From positions 1-6,647 of the forward strand of contig JAUXIQ010000114.1 of NCBI GenBank assembly GCA_030620925.1: DNA of 6,647 nt, given 5' to 3'. Both the position numbers and the translations under genes were made by a program. Shown piece after piece: positions 1 to 6,079 of the stretch (within the stretch, counting starts at the first letter, position 1; every line of letters begins with the position of its first letter). The notes beneath the pieces are model-generated. The model saw only the letters and a program-made list of their open reading frames with translations, did not search any database and was not told where the DNA came from. The stretch is from JAUXIQ01 sp030620925 [NCBI: Nitrospinota bacterium] (GTDB lineage: Bacteria; JAUXIQ01).

Positions 1-1767
1 CAGGTCATTGAAACGGATGTGTTGGTCGTGGGAGGCGGTGGCGCGGGTTTCAGGGCCGCGATCGGGGCCAGGGAGAAGGGAGCGAAGGCCCTCATGTTGA
101 GCAAGGGGCCTCTCGCTCGCTGCGGAGCGACGCCCATGGCCGGCGCCGATTTCACCCTGGACGGCCGCAGCTTGAGGGAGCTGGGCTTCTTCGGGGAACC
201 CAACGACACCAAGGAGAAATTCTTCAGCGATATCGTGCATCAGGGCTACTATCTGAACAATCAAAAACTCGTCGAGCAATATATTGATACGGCCCAGGGA
301 AGATTGAAGGAATTGCTCGATTGGGGAATAGAAGTCAGAATGTCGGATGAGCGGGCCATCATAACCAGCGGTATAGGCATCATGGATGCGCTGCTGCGGG
401 GAGCCAGAGAGCATGGCGTTGATATGCTGGAAGACATAATGCTTCTGGACCTTGTGAGCCGGGAAGGCAAGGTCACAGGTGGTCTCGGACTGAACGTCAA
501 GAGAGGCGAGTTCATCCATTTCAAGGCCGGGGCGGTGGTCATGGCCACGGGCGGATGGCACAAGGCGTTCTGGCCCAACACGGGTATGCGCGACCTGTCG
601 GGAGAGGGGATCGCCATGGCCCACCGGGCGGGCGCAGACATCGGGAACATGGAATTTATAACTTTCTGCTGCAACACTCTCGTCGATCCTCCGGCCTGGC
701 GCGGCAGCATCGCCACCTACATAATGAGCATGCTGTGCGGAGGCGAGCTCACCAACGGCAAAGGCGAGACGTTTCTCGATAAGTACGACCCCTATACGGT
801 AGAGAAGGGCACCGGCATGGAGTGGAACAAGAGCTTCGTCTCATTCGCCACTATGAGAGAGGTGCGAGAGGGCAGGGGGACACTCAACGGTGGCATCTAC
901 TACGGCAGGGGCCAGCTCCCCTGGGAGCCGTTCGAGCAGCGGGCGATGATGCTGTTTCCCAAGTGGAAGTATAAGGCGCTGGATTTGACCGAGCTGGGCA
1001 GGATGCTCAAAGACGGAGAGTCGGTCGAAGTGGCTCCCTCCGTGGAATACTTCGATGGTGGAATAGTGGTCAACGAAAGCTTTGAAACCAATATAGAAGG
1101 GCTTTACGCCGCGGGCGAATGTACGCTGGGCGCATTCGGCTCAAACAGAGTCGCTTCGGCAATAACGGAGATGCTGGTCCACGGGGCGGATGCGGGCAGG
1201 AACGCCGGTGAATACGTTAAAAAAGCCGGGGTCTCCCCGCTGGATGAAAAGGCCCTGGAGGCCTTGCAGGAAAAGGCCAAACAACCACTTCTCAGGAAAA
1301 AGGGCCTGAATCCGGCCCAGGTCAGGAGGCGTGTCCAGGAGATGGCTCATAAACACCTGGGGCCTATTCGGAACAAGGAGGAACTTGAGGCGTTCATCGC
1401 ATACCTGGAGGGAGTGAAAAAAGACGAGCTGCCCAAGCTGGCCCCCGAATCCAAAAGCAGTGTCTATAACAAGGAATGGATAGACGCCGTTGAGCTGGAG
1501 AACATTGTTCACCTCCTGGAAGCGGCGGCGAGAAGCGCCCTGTTCCGCACCGAGAGCCGGGGGGTCCACTATCGGGAGGACTTCCCGCAGACCGACAACG
1601 ACAACTGGCTGCAGGAAAGCTTCGTGAAAGGGGATGGCGGCGCTTTGGAGATCGACAAGCGGCCGGTCACCGTGACTTCGCTCACGCCCCCCGGGGGCGT
1701 TACGCCCTACCTGGATATGCTCAAGAGAATGATTGAAGCCCACTCCGATACCGGCGGTCATCATTAA
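1..1767 (+). CDS. FAD-binding oxidoreductase, fumarate reductase/succinate dehydrogenase flavoprotein superfamily (5' end outside window)
   Basis: The reading frame is open from base 1. The codons before the first possible start (GTG at 19) already read QVIETDVLVVGGGGAG, the usual lead-in to the FAD Rossmann fold, so the true start lies upstream and 588 residues are visible. Numbering from base 1, the dinucleotide-binding GxGxxG is at 11-16, the FAD-domain ATGG is near 180, and YAAGE is at 369-373 followed by GSNR at 380-383. The C-terminal helical domain carries ESRGVHYRED (518-527) and a DNDNWL stretch, as in SdhA/FrdA. The covalent-FAD histidine of SdhA is replaced (CGATPMAG, 41-48), so FAD is probably bound non-covalently. 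The fumarate-site positions are changed: the HPT motif reads CCN (223-225), the RGEGG arginine is Met244, and the histidine before the MGG-like motif is Glu349. It is therefore unlikely to act on succinate or fumarate; the substrate is unknown. No membrane anchor gene is present, so a cytoplasmic electron-transfer dehydrogenase or reductase working with the next gene is inferred. Confidence 0.9.
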   Translation, partial: QVIETDVLVVGGGGAGFRAAIGAREKGAKALMLSKGPLARCGATPMAGADFTLDGRSLRELGFFGEPNDTKEKFFSDIVHQGYYLNNQKLVEQYIDTAQGRLKELLDWGIEVRMSDERAIITSGIGIMDALLRGAREHGVDMLEDIMLLDLVSREGKVTGGLGLNVKRGEFIHFKAGAVVMATGGWHKAFWPNTGMRDLSGEGIAMAHRAGADIGNMEFITFCCNTLVDPPAWRGSIATYIMSMLCGGELTNGKGETFLDKYDPYTVEKGTGMEWNKSFVSFATMREVREGRGTLNGGIYYGRGQLPWEPFEQRAMMLFPKWKYKALDLTELGRMLKDGESVEVAPSVEYFDGGIVVNESFETNIEGLYAAGECTLGAFGSNRVASAITEMLVHGADAGRNAGEYVKKAGVSPLDEKALEALQEKAKQPLLRKKGLNPAQVRRRVQEMAHKHLGPIRNKEELEAFIAYLEGVKKDELPKLAPESKSSVYNKEWIDAVELENIVHLLEAAARSALFRTESRGVHYREDFPQTDNDNWLQESFVKGDGGALEIDKRPVTVTSLTPPGGVTPYLDMLKRMIEAHSDTGGHH

Positions 1768-1791
1768 GTTTGGAATGGGGAGAAATAGACG

Positions 1792-2127
1792 ATGTCCGAG
1801 AATATGATAAACGTTAAAGTCTTCCGCTTCGATCCATCCGTGGACAGAGAACCTTACTACAAAGAGTATGAGGTGCCTTTGCAGCAGGGCATGGGCGCCA
1901 TGGACATCCTCGATTACATCTATCAGAACCTGGACAGCACCATCGCTTATTACGATCACGCGGGATGTTCTCTGGGAATATGCGCCCGCTGCGCCGGTAA
2001 GATTAACGGGAAATCGGGCCTCTTGTGTCAGACTATCGTTGAGGGGAACGTCACGCTGGAGCCGCTTTCCGGGTCTGAGGTGATAAAGGACCTGGTGGTC
2101 ATCAGGGGGGAGAAAGGCGATGGCTGA
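1792..2127 (+). CDS. Single-domain [2Fe-2S] ferredoxin, SdhB/FrdB N-terminal-domain type
   Basis: This 111-residue protein matches the beta-grasp [2Fe-2S] domain that forms the N-terminal half of succinate dehydrogenase/fumarate reductase iron-sulfur subunits. The cluster ligands are Cys59, Cys64, Cys67 and Cys79, with spacing C-x4-C-x2-C-x11-C, and the GCSLGICARCAGKINGK stretch parallels the SdhB signature. The early part (VKVFRFDP, then YKEYEVP) is the usual first beta hairpin. SdhB is normally about 240 residues and adds a helical domain with [4Fe-4S] and [3Fe-4S] or second [4Fe-4S] clusters. That half is absent, and the frame ends cleanly in TGA overlapping the next start, so this looks like a real short form. 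The start ATG at 1792 follows a GGGGAG site at 1777-1782. The gene lies 24 bases after the flavoprotein, and it most probably passes electrons to or from that FAD. The external donor or acceptor is not encoded here. Confidence 0.9.
   Translation: MSENMINVKVFRFDPSVDREPYYKEYEVPLQQGMGAMDILDYIYQNLDSTIAYYDHAGCSLGICARCAGKINGKSGLLCQTIVEGNVTLEPLSGSEVIKDLVVIRGEKGDG
2105..2112 (+). promoter_or_regulatory. Ribosome binding site for the M24 gene, inside the ferredoxin gene
   Basis: GGGGGGAG lies seven bases before the ATG at 2120, within the last codons of the ferredoxin frame. It supports the ATG at 2120 as the true start and implies translational coupling across the 8-base overlap. Confidence 0.7.
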
Positions 2128-3241
2128 GACCCTAACCATCACTGAAGGGGAATTTAAAGGGCGTTTTGACAGCGCTCAGTCGCTGATGAGAGAGAGGGGC
2201 CTGGACGGCCTGATCCTGTTCAGCGGGTTTCAGGAAAGGGAAGGGCACCTCTGCTATCTGACCAACCATCGCAATGCGTTCCCGAACGTACTGTCACACA
2301 TGGGGTTGGGGCACAGCGCGCTTATCCTGCCCGCAGAGGGATGGGGGACACTGGTCTCTCCCATGGGATACGATGCGAGTAAAGTGGTCAACATCGACGC
2401 CGCCAGGACGGGCTTCGTACTTGTTACTGAAACAGCGGAGGCGGTGAAAGAGAATGGGCTCGAGGACAAGAAACTGGGCGTCGTGGGTCTGGACATCATT
2501 CCGGCGGAGTATTACGAGGGGATCAAGGGGTCGCTCGGGAAAGCGAGCTTCGAAAATGCTAATGACATCCTTGAAAAGATGCGGCTTATCAAAAGCCCCG
2601 CCGAGGTGGCCCTTCTCCGGAAGGGGGCTCGGGTGGCGGACGCCGCGCTGCTTGCGGGCATGGAGGCCGCCTGTGAAGGGGCCACCGGCCATCAGGTCGA
2701 GCTCGCCGCCCGCAAGGCCGCACTGGAGGAAGGCGCCGACTTCGTTCCCAGGATACGCGTCTCCTCCGGCCCCCAGGTGTTGGGCCCGAGGTGGCCTACG
2801 GCGTCGGACCGTAGGATTGCAAAAGGAGACTTCGTCTTCCTGGACGTCATCGGATGGGTCGGAGGCTATGGGTTCGATAATTCCAGAATAAAGGTGGCTG
2901 GCGATCCCACGGGAGAGCAGAAGCACTATCTGGAGCACGCGGCTGAAGCCACCGAATGGATGATAAGCCGGCTGGAGCCGGGCGCTCAACTGTCTTTTGC
3001 TGTGACCATGTCCAGGGAGAGGCAGATCACGGCGTTCGGGCACGGGATCGGCCTTGAAATTTGCGAGAACCCTTGGCTGGTCATGGAGGCGGGTAAGGCG
3101 GCGGTTGAGCCTGGAATGGTGGTGTGCATAGAGCCCAAGGTCGTTGACCCTCATTTCGGCGGCATGGCCATCGAAGACACCGTGTTGGTGACTGAAAGCG
3201 GCGTGGAGGTGTTAAACCGGTGCCCCCGGGTCTTCTGGTAG
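2120..3241 (+). CDS. M24-family (creatinase/Xaa-Pro peptidase fold) metallohydrolase, atypical active site
   Basis: This 373-residue two-domain protein has a creatinase-type N-terminal domain (about 1-150), a linker helix with IKSPAEVALLRKGA, and a C-terminal pita-bread domain (about 160-373). The five dinuclear-metal ligands of M24 enzymes are all present: Asp242, Asp253 (spacing D-x10-D), His308 in GHGIGLE, Glu338 in CIEPK and Glu352 in AIEDTVL. The two further histidines usual in aminopeptidase P and prolidase are missing. The one about 17 residues before the first Asp falls at Arg224/Trp225 (GPRWP), and the one in the HEP-like motif after GHGIGLE is Cys315 (EICENP). The stretch between the PG at the end of the helix and GHGIG is about ten residues shorter than usual. 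Metal binding is thus likely but Xaa-Pro peptidase activity is doubtful; M24 proteins also include creatinase, ectoine hydrolase and the DMSP lyase DddP. It overlaps the ferredoxin gene by 8 bases, so it belongs to the flavoprotein operon, and it may hydrolyse the substrate or product of that pair (inference). No signal peptide is seen. Confidence 0.88.
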   Translation: MAETLTITEGEFKGRFDSAQSLMRERGLDGLILFSGFQEREGHLCYLTNHRNAFPNVLSHMGLGHSALILPAEGWGTLVSPMGYDASKVVNIDAARTGFVLVTETAEAVKENGLEDKKLGVVGLDIIPAEYYEGIKGSLGKASFENANDILEKMRLIKSPAEVALLRKGARVADAALLAGMEAACEGATGHQVELAARKAALEEGADFVPRIRVSSGPQVLGPRWPTASDRRIAKGDFVFLDVIGWVGGYGFDNSRIKVAGDPTGEQKHYLEHAAEATEWMISRLEPGAQLSFAVTMSRERQITAFGHGIGLEICENPWLVMEAGKAAVEPGMVVCIEPKVVDPHFGGMAIEDTVLVTESGVEVLNRCPRVFW

Positions 3242-3269
3242 CAATTAACTTTGAGCCATAAGGAAGCCC

Positions 3270-3297
3270 GCCGTTGCGGCCGGAGAGATGCCGCTGC
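3270..3297 (+). terminator. Possible weak stem-loop after the M24 gene
   Basis: Two alternative small stems overlap here: GCCG/CGGC with a 3-base loop, and GCGGC/GCCGC with a 9-base loop. They lie about 30 bases after the operon's last stop codon. No T-run follows, so an intrinsic terminator is only a weak possibility. Confidence 0.2.
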
Positions 3298-3342
3298 TCA
3301 ATTCACCGATATCCCCCCTTTTCCGTGGACGAATCCTTTGCT

Positions 3343-3350
3343 GTTGCACC
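3343..3350 (+). repeat. 8-base inverted repeat arm complementary to the exporter ribosome binding site
   Basis: GTTGCACC here is the exact reverse complement of GGTGCAAC at 3532-3539, which overlaps the exporter's Shine-Dalgarno sequence. Directly after it, GAGGTG at 3351-3356 repeats the Shine-Dalgarno word itself. Pairing in the leader could hide the ribosome binding site if the transcript starts upstream of 3343. An eight-base match could also be chance. Confidence 0.3.
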
Positions 3351-3505
3351 GAGGTGTTCTTGACTCGTACCTGTGATAGAGTTGGAGAATCAAGATAAGT
3401 AAACTGCCTGCCCTCACCCGGATGTCCTTTCTCCGGTTGGAATTATCGGAGCTATTTTTCGCGGAACTTTGGCAAAATCCGGAAATGGGACCAACAGGGG
3501 AGCCA

Positions 3506-3518
3506 ACGGTAAGACCGT
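3506..3518 (+). repeat. Small perfect hairpin/dyad before the exporter start
   Basis: ACGGT and ACCGT form a 5-base perfect dyad around AAG. It ends 11 bases before the GAGGTG ribosome binding site. It could be an operator half-site pair or a leader hairpin, or it may have no role. Confidence 0.3.
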
Positions 3519-3529
3519 GAACCAGTAGT

Positions 3530-3535
3530 GAGGTG
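3530..3535 (+). promoter_or_regulatory. Ribosome binding site fixing the exporter start at 3542
   Basis: GAGGTG lies six bases before the ATG at 3542. The earlier in-frame GTG at 3533 lies inside this site and has no comparable site of its own, so the ATG is chosen. Confidence 0.7.
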
Positions 3536-3541
3536 CAACTC

Positions 3542-5092
3542 ATGGCACCTGAAAGCGGAACGCAGTCCGGAGAAGCCGGGCGCTACAAATGGATGCTGAC
3601 CTGGTCGGTGCTCATCGGCGCAATGCTGGCTCCCATGAATTCAATGATACTGAGCGTCGCTATTCCCGATATCATGGCCTCTTTCGGGGTGAACGTGGAT
3701 CGGGTGCAATGGGTGATGACGGCCTATATGCTGGCGGCGGCGGTGGTGATCCCCTGCATCGGATGGCTGGGGGAAACCTTCGGCTACAAACGGTTTTACC
3801 TGGCGGGAGTTTGTATCTTCACACTGGGTTCCGCGCTCAGCGGGCTGGCCTGGAACATCGAGTCGCTCATCGCCTTCCGCGTCGTTCAGGCCCTGGGCGG
3901 CGGAGTGCTGTGGCCTCTGGGACTGGCCATCATCATCGAGGTGTTCCCCGAGGAGCAGCGGGGCATGGGAATGGGAGTGTTCAGCCTGGGGGGAATGCTC
4001 GGTCCCTCCCTGGGACCCCTGATGGGGGGATACCTGGTAGACAAGTTCAATTGGCCCACCGTCTTCTTCGTGAACGTGCCTTTAGGAGCCCTGGCCTTCA
4101 TCCTGGTGGCGTTGGTGATGCGGGACGAACACCCCCGCAGAAAGATCGCCTTCGACTTGCCCGGTTTCGCCGCCATGTGTGTATTCGTGGTGAGCCTGCT
4201 GCTGGCCCTGAGCCAGGGACAGAAAGAGGGCTGGACATCCAACTTCATCCTCGCCCTGTTCGCCATATTTTTCGTGGGCCTGGCCCTGTTCCTGGTAATC
4301 GAGCTGCGGGTGGAGAGACCATTACTGGATTTGCGTTTGCTGCGGTTCAGAAATTTTTCGGTGGGGTTTGTCTCCAATATTCTGTTCGGGATCAGTTATT
4401 ACCCGGCCCTGTTCCTCCTGCCTCTGATAGTGGTCAACGTGCTGTTCTACACCGCGTTTCAGGCGGGCCTGTTGATGGTGCCCGGATCGTTTGTCATGGC
4501 CGCGGCCATGTTGCTGGCCGGTTGGCTGGCCGACCGCTGGGACGCAAAGCTCATCATCTCGCTGGGCATCGTGCTCGGTTTCGGGGGGATGCTCTGGCAG
4601 TCGCACCTGAACCTCCAGACCAGCTCCATGGCCATCGTATTCATGCTGGTTTTACGGGGGGGGATGGGCATCATGTATCCTCCCTTGATGAAAGAGGCTG
4701 TGCGGAACTTGCCCAAAGAGAAGGTAGCGATGGCCTCGGGCATGATGTACCTGATGATGTATATAGGGGGGATGTTCGGCATCGCCGTTTTCAGCACCTT
4801 TCTGGATAAACGCACGGCGGTGCACAACACGAGCAACATCGAATGGGTGACTCAGTCTTCAGTGGCCGCTCAGCAGGCGATGTCTTCGCTCAAGGGGTTC
4901 TTCATGAGCATCGGGAATGTGGGCCACCGTGCCGAAGCGATGTCCCTGGCCGTCTTAAAAGGTTTCGTCTCGCGGGAGGCGATCATCTCAGCGTTTGATG
5001 ACTCCTTTTTACTCCTGGCCTTCGCTTACCTGGTATTACTGGTGCCTACTTTTTTCCTGCGCAAGGGCACCGCCCTGAACGGCGGCCGATAA
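3542..5092 (+). CDS. MFS drug:proton antiporter, DHA2 (EmrB/QacA) family, 14 TM
   Basis: This 516-residue inner-membrane protein has 14 likely helices, the first at about 17-40 and the last at about 487-510. Its length is typical for DHA2 exporters. Motif A is GWLGETFGYKR (74-84), with Glu in place of the usual Asp. The antiporter motif C is GGMLGPSLGPLMGG (150-163) in helix 5, followed by a WPTVFFVNVPLG segment typical of the family. The central loop carries ERPLLDLRLLRFRNFS, also usual in EmrB-like proteins. The family expels lipophilic drugs, acids or metabolites using the proton gradient. In helix 1 the family's acidic residue (the D of an LDxTIVNVALP-like motif) is Asn33 (MNSMILSVAIP), so its coupling or substrate charge preference may differ. 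A long outward loop of roughly 60 residues precedes the last helix. No EmrA-type adaptor or regulator gene is adjacent. Two stop codons in a row (TAATAA) end the frame. The substrate is unknown; export of a product of the upstream operon is possible but unproven. Confidence 0.93.
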   Translation: MAPESGTQSGEAGRYKWMLTWSVLIGAMLAPMNSMILSVAIPDIMASFGVNVDRVQWVMTAYMLAAAVVIPCIGWLGETFGYKRFYLAGVCIFTLGSALSGLAWNIESLIAFRVVQALGGGVLWPLGLAIIIEVFPEEQRGMGMGVFSLGGMLGPSLGPLMGGYLVDKFNWPTVFFVNVPLGALAFILVALVMRDEHPRRKIAFDLPGFAAMCVFVVSLLLALSQGQKEGWTSNFILALFAIFFVGLALFLVIELRVERPLLDLRLLRFRNFSVGFVSNILFGISYYPALFLLPLIVVNVLFYTAFQAGLLMVPGSFVMAAAMLLAGWLADRWDAKLIISLGIVLGFGGMLWQSHLNLQTSSMAIVFMLVLRGGMGIMYPPLMKEAVRNLPKEKVAMASGMMYLMMYIGGMFGIAVFSTFLDKRTAVHNTSNIEWVTQSSVAAQQAMSSLKGFFMSIGNVGHRAEAMSLAVLKGFVSREAIISAFDDSFLLLAFAYLVLLVPTFFLRKGTALNGGR

Positions 5093-5099
5093 TAAACGG

Positions 5100-5135
5100 C
5101 CGGCTTCTATCACCCGCATAGTGGCCGGAATATTT
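5100..5135 (+). terminator. Stem-loop terminator between convergent genes
   Basis: Bases 5100-5110 pair with 5118-5128 over eleven positions: nine Watson-Crick pairs, one G-U wobble (5105/5123) and one T-T mismatch (5106/5122), around the 7-base loop CACCCGC. AATATTT follows on the + side. The stem starts 8 bases after the exporter's stop. On the - strand the same stem is followed by CGTTTATTA, so it may also serve the leftward alpha/beta hydrolase gene, though the wobble becomes an A-C mismatch in that direction. Confidence 0.6.
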
Positions 5136-5149
5136 AGCGAAAGCCCCGC

Positions 5150-6028
5150 TCAGAGATGAGCTTCATACCATTTTGTAGCCGCCTTCATGACTTCCTTGAG
5201 AACCGGGTTCACGTATACCGCGTGATGGGCCACATCGGGTATGACGTGGAGCCGTTTCGGCTCCCCCGCCAGGCTGTACAGGATGCGGGATTCTTCGACG
5301 GGCACCAGCGCGTCGTCCCCGGCGTGGATGAACATGATGGCCCTGGGAGAAACCCTGTCCACCACTTCTTCGGGTTTGAAGTCCATGACCGCCTCACCTG
5401 TCTCCAGGGGCAGCTCGCATTTCCTTTCCGGAAACTGCTTTAGGATTTCGACGTGGGTGGCCAGCGTCCCGGGGTCGGGGACCATTATCTCGTACGGTTC
5501 CACGTAGCGCGACTTGCCCGTCATCACTCTGTTTTTTCTGTCCTCGGCCAGGGTTTTCAGGAATTCGTTCCATTCCCATAGCTGCCGGAGGCTTTTCATC
5601 CAGCGCTCCCCGTTGCCGATGCCTACCGTGCTCACCGTGCACCTGACCCTTTCATCTATGCCCGCCGTGTAGGAGACGTTCGCCCCGCCGAAGCTCGTCC
5701 CGTACAGGCCGAGCCTCTCGGCATCCACACCGTTCTGAAGGCTCAGGAAGGTGAGTGCGTTTCTTATGTCTTCCACCTGCTCGGTGGGGATGAGCCGCCA
5801 ACGGGGGCCTTCGCTCTCTCCAAAACCACGGTAATCGAAGATGAGGCAGACATACCCGGCCGATGAAAGATGTTTTGCTACATCGGGTAAATAGAGCTCC
5901 TTTATCCCCGTGAACCCGTGACAGATGACTATTCCCGGTCGCTTCTCGCCGCTCTTCATCCCCCTGGGTTTGTAGATAATTCCCGCCAGCTTATGCCCGC
6001 TGCTGTAGAACGCCACCTCTTTTGCCAT
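5150..6028 (-). CDS. Alpha/beta hydrolase (serine hydrolase, dienelactone hydrolase/peptidase S9-like fold)
   Basis: This 292-residue cytoplasmic protein has a complete alpha/beta-hydrolase core. The oxyanion region is CHGFTG (36-41). A DYRGFGESEG stretch (65-74) follows strand 4. The nucleophile elbow is GTSFGG with Ser112. The acid is Asp239 in GDDALVP, and the base is His268 or His269 in VAHHAVY. An insert of about 80 residues between strands 6 and 7 (about 140-220, rich in Trp and charged residues) probably forms a lid over the substrate pocket. The fold covers esterases, thioesterases and acyl-peptide hydrolases, and the substrate cannot be read from the sequence. The start ATG at 6028 is preceded by a GGGGGG ribosome binding site four bases away (6033-6038 on the + strand). 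The gene follows the PHP gene by 51 bases on the same strand and is probably co-transcribed with it. It ends 57 bases from the exporter's stop, facing it. Confidence 0.93.
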   Translation of the reverse strand: MAKEVAFYSSGHKLAGIIYKPRGMKSGEKRPGIVICHGFTGIKELYLPDVAKHLSSAGYVCLIFDYRGFGESEGPRWRLIPTEQVEDIRNALTFLSLQNGVDAERLGLYGTSFGGANVSYTAGIDERVRCTVSTVGIGNGERWMKSLRQLWEWNEFLKTLAEDRKNRVMTGKSRYVEPYEIMVPDPGTLATHVEILKQFPERKCELPLETGEAVMDFKPEEVVDRVSPRAIMFIHAGDDALVPVEESRILYSLAGEPKRLHVIPDVAHHAVYVNPVLKEVMKAATKWYEAHL

Positions 6029-6079
6029 GTTTCCCCCCGGTTGTCCGGTAAATTTTTGTTGGTAAATGCAGGTCTCACG

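Larger units (their letters stand above)
3242..3541 (+). other. 300-base intergenic region before the exporter gene
   Basis: I see no convincing gene, RNA or mobile element here. It contains several short dyads. GCCG-TTG-CGGC lies at 3270-3280, and GCGGC/GCCGC at 3276-3280 and 3290-3294. CCGGA/TCCGG lies at 3418-3422 and 3432-3436, followed by more CGGA-type words at 3447 and 3478. ACGGT-AAG-ACCGT lies at 3506-3518, just before the exporter's ribosome binding site. A TTGACT hexamer at 3360-3365 resembles a -35 box, but the best -10 (GAGAAT, 3385-3390) sits 19 bases away, so the promoter remains unplaced. The length suggests that the exporter has its own promoter. Confidence 0.5.

Noticed and set aside
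1-1767. Calling the flavoprotein sdhA or frdA
   Set aside because: The dicarboxylate-site His, Arg and His positions and the covalent-FAD His are all changed, and the partner protein lacks the second iron-sulfur domain.
1141-2142. A 333-residue open frame on the - strand
   Set aside because: It lies antisense to the flavoprotein and ferredoxin genes, shows no recognisable motif, and runs across a gene junction. Long antisense frames are expected in GC-rich coding DNA.
2294-3154. A 286-residue open frame on the - strand opposite the M24 gene
   Set aside because: The M24 frame has all its metal ligands in order. The antisense translation is rich in Arg, Pro and His without any domain signature.
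3360-3390. A sigma-70-type promoter (TTGACT, then GAGAAT)
   Set aside because: The spacing of 19 bases and a four-of-six -10 box are too weak to list as a promoter feature.
3298-3543. An 81-residue - strand frame filling most of the intergenic gap
   Set aside because: It would start on top of the exporter's start codon. It has no family resemblance beyond one short hydrophobic run, and its possible ribosome binding site is only two bases from the start. I leave the gap as non-coding.
3589-4809. A 406-residue open frame in another + frame within the exporter
   Set aside because: Its Gly/Arg/Pro-rich, non-hydrophobic translation is the shifted reading of a membrane protein, and the exporter frame carries clear MFS motifs.
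6047-6067. GGTAAAT repeated twice between the PHP and hydrolase genes
   Set aside because: Two 7-base copies 14 bases apart in an AT-rich gap are easily chance, and I see no further copies.
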